A stretch of DNA of 64,000 bases. It comes from Pseudomonas sp. PDM15 (GTDB lineage: Bacteria; Pseudomonadota; Gammaproteobacteria; Pseudomonadales; Pseudomonadaceae). Shown here piece by piece: positions 58,505 to 64,000 of the stretch. The stretch spans positions 1-64,000 of the forward strand of contig NZ_JACVAA010000008.1 of NCBI RefSeq assembly GCF_014851565.1, in the 5' to 3' direction. Position numbers and translations under genes: made by a program. The notes below the pieces were generated by a model. That model was not told the origin of the DNA and did no database searches. It worked only from the letters and a program-made list of their open reading frames with translations. How positions within the stretch are numbered: the stretch's first letter is position 1; each line of letters starts with the position of its first letter.

Positions 58505-59650
58505 ATGGGCGCCCGTTGGGACATTTTCTGCAGCGTAGTGGACAACTACGGCGACATTGGCGTGACCTGGCGCCTGGCGCGCCAGCTGGCGGCCGAACAC
58601 GGTCTGGACGTGCGCCTGTGGGTGGACGAGCCAGCGGCCTTCCTGCGTCTTTGCCCGCAAGCCGATGCGGCGCTGACGAGCCAGCGTGTCGAGGGCGTGG
58701 AAGTTTGCCACTGGTTGAGCGAGTTCCCGGCGGTTGAAGCGGCCGAGGTGGTGATCGAGGCCTTCGCCTGTACGCTGCCGGCCAGCTATGTCGCGGCCAT
58801 GGGCACGCGGTCGCTGAAGCCGCTGTGGCTGAACCTGGAATACCTCAGCGCCGAGGATTGGGTCGCTGGCTGCCATGGTCTGCCGTCACCGCAACCGGGC
58901 GGGCTGCAGAAGTTCTTCTTCTTCCCCGGTTTCACCGAGGGCACCGGCGGACTGCTGCGCGAGGCCGGGTTGATCAAGCAGCGTCAGGCGTTTCAGGCAG
59001 ACGCCGAGGCGCGCCGGGCCTTTCTCGCCGAGATTGGCGTGGCGCTGCTTCCCGGCGCTCGGCTGATTTCCCTGTTCGCCTACGAAAACCTGGCGCTGGC
59101 CGCTTGGCTGGATGTTTTGGCACAGCAGGCCACACCGACCCAGCTGCTGGTGCCGCACGGGCGCATCGAGGCCGATGTGCAGCGCTGGTTGGGCGTGGGC
59201 GAGCTGGAGGAGGGTGGCTGCTGGCGGCGCGGCAACCTGCAGGTGCACCTGCTGCCGTTCCTCAGCCAGGCGGACTACGACCGGCTGCTGTGGAGCTGCG
59301 ACTTCAACGCCATCCGTGGCGAGGACTCTTTCGTCCGCGCCCAGTGGGCCGGGCGACCGCTGCTCTGGCATATCTACCAGCAGAAAGAAGATGCGCACTG
59401 GGACAAGCTGGACGCCTTCTTAGATCTCTACTGCGCGGATATGCCAGCGGCCGCGGCTGGCGCGCTGACGGCGCTGTGGCATGCGTGGAACGGCCGCGGC
59501 GACATGGTCGAGGCCTGGAGGGCTGTGCAGCTGCAGGCCGCCTCGCTGGGGTGGCACGCCGAGAACTGGTGCCAGGAACAGGCCTCTCGTCCTGATCTTG
59601 CCGAGGCTCTAGTGCAGTTTTACCGAAATTGGATATCATGCGCGGCTTAG
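58505..59650 (+). CDS. earP: EF-P arginine rhamnosyltransferase
   Basis: The 381-residue protein begins MGARWDIFCSVVDNYGDIGV, a hallmark of EarP, and has the GT-B glycosyltransferase layout with the conserved C-terminal donor-site region RLLWSCDFNAIRGEDSFVRA-QW. EarP transfers rhamnose from dTDP-rhamnose to Arg32 of elongation factor P. The efp gene follows 33 bp downstream and has the target arginine. GGAG precedes the ATG at 58505. Confidence 0.95.
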   Translation: MGARWDIFCSVVDNYGDIGVTWRLARQLAAEHGLDVRLWVDEPAAFLRLCPQADAALTSQRVEGVEVCHWLSEFPAVEAAEVVIEAFACTLPASYVAAMGTRSLKPLWLNLEYLSAEDWVAGCHGLPSPQPGGLQKFFFFPGFTEGTGGLLREAGLIKQRQAFQADAEARRAFLAEIGVALLPGARLISLFAYENLALAAWLDVLAQQATPTQLLVPHGRIEADVQRWLGVGELEEGGCWRRGNLQVHLLPFLSQADYDRLLWSCDFNAIRGEDSFVRAQWAGRPLLWHIYQQKEDAHWDKLDAFLDLYCADMPAAAAGALTALWHAWNGRGDMVEAWRAVQLQAASLGWHAENWCQEQASRPDLAEALVQFYRNWISCAA

Positions 59651-59683
59651 AAATTCGTACCTCCATCAAATCCGGATATTCGT

Positions 59684-60259
59684 ATGAAAACCGCACAAGA
59701 AATGAAGCCCAACAGTGTGGCCCTGATCGACGGCCATCCGTGGCTGATCCAGAAAGCCGAATTCACCAAGTCCGGCCGTAACAGCGCCATCGTCAAGATG
59801 AAGCTGAAGAACCTGATCAATGGTTCCAAGACCGAGACCGTTTACAAGGCCGACGACAAGATGGAGCCGGTCATCCTTGAGCGCAAGGAAGTGACCCTGT
59901 CCTACATCAGCGGTGACGACTACGTCTTCATGGATCCGGAGTACAACTCCTACGAGCTGCGCGCCGAAGATCTGGAAAGCGTCCTGCCGTTCATCGAAGA
60001 AGGCATGACCGATATCTGCGAAGCCGTGTTCTTCGAAGGCAAAGTGATCTCCGTCGACCTGCCGACCACCATCGTTCGCAAGATCGCCTACACCGAGGGC
60101 TCCGCCCGTGGCGATACTTCCGGCAAGGTCATGAAGCCGGCCAAGCTGAGCAACGGTACCGAAGTCAAGGTTGCAGACTTCTGCAACATCGACGACTGGA
60201 TCGAGATCGACACCCGCGACGGTTCCTACAAGAGCCGTACCCAGGCGCCGTCGGCCTAA
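59684..60259 (+). CDS. efp: Elongation factor P
   Basis: The 191-residue EF-P has three beta-barrel domains: MKTAQEMKPNSVALIDGHPW in domain I, then YKADDKMEPVILERKEVTLS and YTEGSARGDTSGKVMKPAKL (domain III signature). The modified tip loop reads FTKSGR32NSAIVK, with arginine at position 32, the type that EarP rhamnosylates. Modified EF-P rescues ribosomes stalled at polyproline. An 11 bp terminator stem follows. Confidence 0.98.
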   Translation: MKTAQEMKPNSVALIDGHPWLIQKAEFTKSGRNSAIVKMKLKNLINGSKTETVYKADDKMEPVILERKEVTLSYISGDDYVFMDPEYNSYELRAEDLESVLPFIEEGMTDICEAVFFEGKVISVDLPTTIVRKIAYTEGSARGDTSGKVMKPAKLSNGTEVKVADFCNIDDWIEIDTRDGSYKSRTQAPSA

Positions 60260-60285
60260 GCCAACGCCCTGTATCGCGAGTCCCC

Positions 60286-60313
60286 AAAAGCCCGGCCATG
60301 TGCCGGGCTTTTT
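60286..60313. terminator. Bidirectional intrinsic terminator (efp / LysR)
   Basis: AAAAGCCCGGC-CATGT-GCCGGGCTTTT, a perfect stem with A and T tracts on both sides. It lies between the efp stop and the convergent LysR stop. Confidence 0.92.
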
Positions 60314-60321
60314 GTTGCCCG

Positions 60322-61278
60322 CTAATTGCGCTTGAGGCCACGCTGCAGGGCCAGGTCCCAGGGCGGGATCGGGCCGAAGCGCTGCTTGAGAAACTCCAGC
60401 AGCAGGCGCGAACGCGAGCTGGCATCGCTGGCCAGGCGCAGGGCGTAGATACCGCTGGGCTCGGCCGGCGGCAGGCCGCCGTCGCATAGCAGCGGCACCA
60501 GCTCGCCGCGCAGCAGGTAGTCGCTGATCAGCCAGGTCGGCAGGTGGGCGATGCCGAGGCCGGCCAGGGCGCTGAACAGCAGGGTCTCGGCGTTGTTGGC
60601 GGTCATCCGCAGGCGGCCAGGGCGCAGCAGCTGCAGGCGGCCGTCGACCTCGAAGCGCCAGGCGTGCGGCGGTGACAGGGCGTCCCAGTCCAGGCCGTCG
60701 TGTTCCGGCAACTCGCGCGGGTCGCGCAGCAGGCCGCGGCGGCGGATGTAGTCGGGGCTGGCGCAGAGTATCCGGGTCATCGGCGCCAGCGGCGTGGCCA
60801 CTAGACGGGTATCGGCCAGCGGGCCAATGCGCAGCACCAGATCCACTTCGCCCAGGTGTTCGCCCTGCATGTCGATGAAGCTGTCGATCAGTCGTAGCTG
60901 TACATCCAGCCCCGGATGCGCGGTGAGAAATTCGGCGATGGCCGGGGCCAGATGGCGGCGACCGAAAGGCGCCGGCGCGTCGATGCGGATCAGGCCCTCC
61001 GGGGCGCTGGTCAGCGATACGGCTTCGGCACGGGCTTGGTGCAGTTCGGCGAGGATGCGCCGGGCTCGCTCGGCGAAGGCCAGGCCGGCCGGCGTTGCGC
61101 GCACGGCGTGGGTGCTGCGTACTACCAGTGCACAGCCCATGGCGCGCTCCAGGGCGTCAATGCGCCTGGCCACGGCCGAAGGCGTAAGGGGCTGGCGCCG
61201 CGCGGCGGCGGAGAAGCTGCCGGTGTCCAGCACATCCAGGTAGAGGCTGAGCTGATCGGTGAGGGCATCGGGGTTCAT
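60322..61278 (-). CDS. LysR family regulator (divergent from TauE/SafE gene)
   Basis: The 318-residue regulator has the helix-turn-helix LSLYLDVLDTGSFSAAARRQ, then PLTPSAVARRIDALERAMGC, and an effector domain of the CrgA-like group (IRIDAPAPFGRRHLAPAIAE, DLVLRIGPLADTRLVATPLA). It diverges from the permease at 61378 across 99 bp. A role in controlling that permease is likely from position only. Confidence 0.92.
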   Translation of the reverse strand: MNPDALTDQLSLYLDVLDTGSFSAAARRQPLTPSAVARRIDALERAMGCALVVRSTHAVRATPAGLAFAERARRILAELHQARAEAVSLTSAPEGLIRIDAPAPFGRRHLAPAIAEFLTAHPGLDVQLRLIDSFIDMQGEHLGEVDLVLRIGPLADTRLVATPLAPMTRILCASPDYIRRRGLLRDPRELPEHDGLDWDALSPPHAWRFEVDGRLQLLRPGRLRMTANNAETLLFSALAGLGIAHLPTWLISDYLLRGELVPLLCDGGLPPAEPSGIYALRLASDASSRSRLLLEFLKQRFGPIPPWDLALQRGLKRN

Positions 61279-61377
61279 GGGAGTACCTGTGCGAACTGTG
61301 CAAAGCCATTGTGCGCGGCTATGCGTTTCCGTTCCAGGCAGGGCTGACTAGCATGCGGCCATCCCGGCGGAGGTTTC

Positions 61378-62130
61378 ATGAGTCCATTCGATCTGTTGTT
61401 GAACCTGTTGCTCGGCCTGGTGCTGGGCACCGTGGGTGGCCTGTTCGGCATCGGCGGCGGCCTGGTGGCGATTCCGGCCCTCGGCGTGCTGTTCGGCCTG
61501 GACCAGCAGCTGGCCCAGGGCACGGCCCTGGTGATGGTGGTGCCGAACGTGGTGCTGGCGCTGTGGCGCTACAACCAGCGCAACCGCATCGAACCCAAGC
61601 ATGCGCTGCTGCTCAGCGCCTGTGGTTTTGTCTGCGCCTGGCTGGCGTCGCTGTATGCGGTCGAGCTGCATGCCGAGAGCATGCGCCTGGCCTTCGTCGG
61701 CTTCCTGGTGGTGCTGGCGATCTACAACCTGGCGCGGTTGTTCATGCGCAATGCGCCGGTATCCAAGGAACTGCGCCACCCCTGGCCGTGGCTCGGGGTG
61801 CTGGGCGGCGCGGCGGGGGCGCTGGGTGGCCTGTTCGGTGTCGGTGGCGCGGTGCTGGCGGTGCCGGTGCTGACCAACGTGTTCGGCGCCGGCCAACTGG
61901 TGGCCCAGGGCCTGTCGCTGGCACTGGCGTTGCCCAGCACCGGGGTGACGCTGCTGACCTACGCCCTGCACGACCATGTCGACTGGGCCATGGGCCTGCC
62001 GCTGGCGGTCGGCGGGCTGCTCAGTATCAGCTGGGGCGTGAAGCTGGCCCACGCATTACCGGAGAAGGTGCTGCGCGGCCTGTTCTGCGGCTTCCTGGTG
62101 CTTTGCGCGGTACTGCTGGCGCTGCGCTGA
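61378..62130 (+). CDS. TauE/SafE family permease
   Basis: The 250-residue membrane protein has two homologous halves with the GG-FGIGGG signature: LGTVGGLFGIGGGLVAIPAL at the N-terminus and GALGGLFGVGGAVLAVPVLT in the middle. About eight hydrophobic helices are visible. Members export sulfite, sulfoacetate or other organic anions. CGGAGG lies before the ATG. The divergent LysR gene may control it. Confidence 0.92.
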   Translation: MSPFDLLLNLLLGLVLGTVGGLFGIGGGLVAIPALGVLFGLDQQLAQGTALVMVVPNVVLALWRYNQRNRIEPKHALLLSACGFVCAWLASLYAVELHAESMRLAFVGFLVVLAIYNLARLFMRNAPVSKELRHPWPWLGVLGGAAGALGGLFGVGGAVLAVPVLTNVFGAGQLVAQGLSLALALPSTGVTLLTYALHDHVDWAMGLPLAVGGLLSISWGVKLAHALPEKVLRGLFCGFLVLCAVLLALR

Positions 62131-62131
62131 T

Positions 62132-62893
62132 TCAGGGCAGTTCGAACAGCTCGGCGGGCGCCTGATAGTCCGTTGCCCAGCCGGCCCAGGCCACGTCGGT
62201 GGGCCCTACCACGTAGTCGCGCACCCGCCACTGGCTGCCCTGCAGCTGCAGCACGGCGAAGATGGTGTCGCTGTCGAGAATGCCGGCCTCCAGGCGCTCG
62301 GCGTGCACGGTGCGGCTGAAATCGATGGGCCGGCCATCTCTGGTCTGCGGACGGACCACGGCGAAGGCCCAGCCTTCGCGCTCGCGCAGGGTGTCGACGA
62401 CGAACTGCAGGGGCTGGTCGAGGTCCTCCTGGGCGTGGTCGCGCAGGGCGTCGAGCAGCGGCTTGCGCCGCGCATCGTGCTTGCCCACGTTCAGCGCGGC
62501 TGCCGCTGTGGCGGCCTGTGGGCGGATGGCGGCGATGCTCGCGAACTGCCACTCGTTGGGCGCCACCTGCACGGCTACGCCGTCCACCTCGCAGCCTTCG
62601 CCACACTGCTCCAGCAGGTGCTTGCCGTCTGCGCCGGCGCTGTCCAGCGAGATCAGCGTCAGGCCCTCGATGGCGCGCTCTACCGAGGGCTCGCCACGGC
62701 CGCTGACGCGAATGATCGACTCGCTCTCCATGCTCAGCGCCACCTCGTCGAACAGCAGGGCGCTGCTGTGTTCGCCCCATTGGGCGCGGCCGACGAAGGT
62801 GCCTTCCAGGCGTTCGGCGCTGCCAGGAGCAGGTGCCGCCGGACAGGTGGCGGACAGCAGCAGGGCGGAGGCGACGAATAGTGGGCGGTGCAT
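62132..62893 (-). CDS. Exported hypothetical protein, 253 residues
   Basis: A signal peptide (RPLFVASALLLSATCPAA) is followed by a mature part without a family I recognise. Features include DEVALSMESESIIRVSGRGE, KHLLEQCGEGCEVDGVAVQV (two close cysteines, possibly disulfide-bonded) and DTLREREGWAFAVVRPQTRD, the last resembling a duplicated small sensor-like module. It ends 2 bp from the convergent permease stop. Periplasmic location is likely; role unknown. Confidence 0.65.
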   Translation of the reverse strand: MHRPLFVASALLLSATCPAAPAPGSAERLEGTFVGRAQWGEHSSALLFDEVALSMESESIIRVSGRGEPSVERAIEGLTLISLDSAGADGKHLLEQCGEGCEVDGVAVQVAPNEWQFASIAAIRPQAATAAAALNVGKHDARRKPLLDALRDHAQEDLDQPLQFVVDTLREREGWAFAVVRPQTRDGRPIDFSRTVHAERLEAGILDSDTIFAVLQLQGSQWRVRDYVVGPTDVAWAGWATDYQAPAELFELP

Positions 62894-62921
62894 GGCGAAT
62901 CCATTCGTTGAACTGGCGGAG

Positions 62922-63776
62922 TCAGAGGCGGAAGCCTTCGACTATGTGTTCGGCCAGGGTATCGATGACCTGCGACTGGCGCTGCGGATGGCGCAGCAGA
63001 ACGATGCTGGTCATCGGCAGGGTGGGCAGACCCTCGGCCTCGCCGAGGATGCGCATGTCCGGGGTGATCAGGCTGCGCAGCTGGGCGGTGACCGCCAGGC
63101 CGGCGCCGACCACGGCGAAGATCGCCGACAGGCTGGGGCTGGTATAGGCGATGCGGTAGGGGCGCTCCACGGCGTCCAGCGCGTTGCAGGCCCAGGCGCG
63201 GCAGAAGCAGCCGGAGTTGAACATGGCCAGCGGCATGGGGTTCTGTTCGTGGGGCGTGAAGCCCTGGGCCTCGGCCCAGACGAAGCGTTCCTGGCGCAGC
63301 AGCTGGCCGATTTCCTTGCCTGGCTCGCGGGTGACGATGGTCAGGTCCAGGTCCTGGCGTTGCAGCAGCTGGCCGGAGGTTTCGCAGTGCACCTCCACCT
63401 GCACCAGCGGGTAGGCCTGGGCGAAGCGCGAGAGGATGTCCGGCAGGAAGCGCATCACGTAGTCATCCGGCGTGCCGATGCGCACGGCGCCGACCATATG
63501 CGGCTCGCGCAGGGTATTGAGCACCTCGCCATGCAGCTTGAGGATGCGCCGCGCATAGCCCAGCAACACCTGGCCCTCCGGCGTGAGGCGCACCTGGCGA
63601 CCGTCGCGCTCGAACAGCGAGCGCTGCACCACGTCGTCCTCCAGCCGCTTCATCTGCATGCTGACAGCGGACTGGGTGCGGTTGACCACTTCCGCTGCGC
63701 GGGTGAAGCCGCCGTTATCGGCGATGGCGACGAAGCTGCGCAGCAATTCGGTGTCGATGCTGGGGTAGTGGGCCAT
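62922..63776 (-). CDS. LysR family regulator (divergent from DUF1127 gene)
   Basis: The 284-residue protein has the helix-turn-helix LRSFVAIADNGGFTRAAEVV, then NRTQSAVSMQMKRLEDDVVQ, and an effector domain (VRIGTPDDYVMRFLPDILSR). The final SLSAIFAVVGAGLAVTAQLR is typical of the group. It diverges from a DUF1127 gene across 94 bp, a conserved Pseudomonas pairing, so it probably controls that gene. Confidence 0.92.
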   Translation of the reverse strand: MAHYPSIDTELLRSFVAIADNGGFTRAAEVVNRTQSAVSMQMKRLEDDVVQRSLFERDGRQVRLTPEGQVLLGYARRILKLHGEVLNTLREPHMVGAVRIGTPDDYVMRFLPDILSRFAQAYPLVQVEVHCETSGQLLQRQDLDLTIVTREPGKEIGQLLRQERFVWAEAQGFTPHEQNPMPLAMFNSGCFCRAWACNALDAVERPYRIAYTSPSLSAIFAVVGAGLAVTAQLRSLITPDMRILGEAEGLPTLPMTSIVLLRHPQRQSQVIDTLAEHIVEGFRL

Positions 63777-63870
63777 TCATCAATCTCCAAGATGCCTTGC
63801 ATAAGAAACATTCGTTGGATTGATCTTAAGCGCGAACCGAAACTGACGCCAACCCCACAGGGAGGGCGTG

Positions 63871-64000
63871 ATGATGAAAGGTCAAAAAGGTTATGCAATC
63901 GCTCGGTCGGTGTCTTTCGATCAGCCGCTGCCGACCATCAGCCTGAAAGCGTTATGGTTGCGCGTGAAGCGCTGGCAGCAATTGGCCAGGCAACGCCAGC
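63871..64000 (+). CDS. DUF1127 small basic protein (3' end outside window)
   Basis: From ATG 63871 (or 63874; AGGGAGGG directly upstream) the visible 43 codons read MKGQKGYAIARSVSFDQPLP, then LKALWLRVKRWQQLARQRQ, before the window ends. The arginine-rich L..RW...ARQR pattern is the start of the DUF1127 domain. DUF1127 proteins are 50-90 residues and are linked to RNA or phosphate-related regulation in some bacteria. Confidence 0.75.
   Translation, partial: MMKGQKGYAIARSVSFDQPLPTISLKALWLRVKRWQQLARQRQ

Overview
The window is a high-GC chromosomal segment of a gamma-proteobacterium, almost certainly a Pseudomonas. The evidence is the order moxR-DUF58-DUF4381-batA-batB/C-batD beside a DUF1353 gene and a 1,619-residue NAD-glutamate dehydrogenase (gdhB), the earP-efp pair with an arginine at EF-P position 32, a DUF2986 micro-gene, a divergent LysR/DUF1127 pair, and dispersed repeats typical of the genus (GTAGGAGCGAGC- and TAGGGTGGA-type). 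The species cannot be fixed from this sequence.

Region 1 (1-12,280) is accessory and more A+T-rich than the rest. It holds a DUF1302 outer-membrane-type gene cut by the window edge, a divergent TetR regulator with two matching GCAAC-N4-GTTGC palindromes exactly 200 bp apart, a periplasmic TIGR02285-like protein, and a block that looks like anti-phage defence. That block has a PD-(D/E)XK nuclease-like protein, a nucleotidyl-cyclase-fold protein 36 bp behind it, and a 1,337-residue NACHT/STAND-type NTPase with a C-terminal nuclease domain and an internal CxC-x6-CxC cluster. An unpaired AbiEi/DUF6088 antitoxin-like gene and an XRE repressor divergent from an unknown 147-residue protein follow. 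The region ends abruptly inside a radical SAM gene that has lost its iron-sulfur-binding N-terminus, so about 12,280 is read as an insertion or deletion junction.

Region 2 (12,280-36,800) is mostly core. It contains small envelope and metabolic genes, the overlapping six-gene MoxR/Bat operon (minus strand), gdhB, a glutamine amidotransferase, and an ATP-grasp / alpha-E / transglutaminase operon preceded by a near-perfect sigma-54 promoter. A DUF2855 gene divergent from a TetR regulator, a GFA-family gene and a 52-codon DUF2986 gene close the region. Two intergenic spaces hold unusual structure: a nested inverted repeat at 22,716-22,982, and a minus-strand terminator with a C-rich hairpin at 30,030-30,087 that may end a small RNA.

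Region 3 (36,800-50,300) starts with a ~600 bp composite inverted repeat and three overlapping small genes of unknown role. It continues with a cytochrome c / rhodanese pair, a thiolase plus multifunctional beta-oxidation protein, a periplasmic binding protein, micro-genes, a second glutamine amidotransferase, a GAF-GGDEF diguanylate cyclase, a CorA-type transporter, a PlsC acyltransferase and an enoyl-CoA hydratase.

Region 4 (50,237-53,912) is a tRNA-Ser(GGA) followed by a 3.5 kb A+T-rich island. The island is bounded by a 76/75 bp near-identical direct repeat of the tRNA 3' end plus its terminator. It has no integrase. Inside, the last 27 codons and the trailer of a small regulator gene occur twice and separate two cargo modules that encode membrane or coiled-coil proteins.

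Region 5 (53,900-64,000) returns to core: LysR/EamA and other LysR pairs, a DJ-1/PfpI-like exported protein, earP-efp, a TauE/SafE permease, an exported hypothetical protein, and a divergent LysR/DUF1127 pair cut by the window end.
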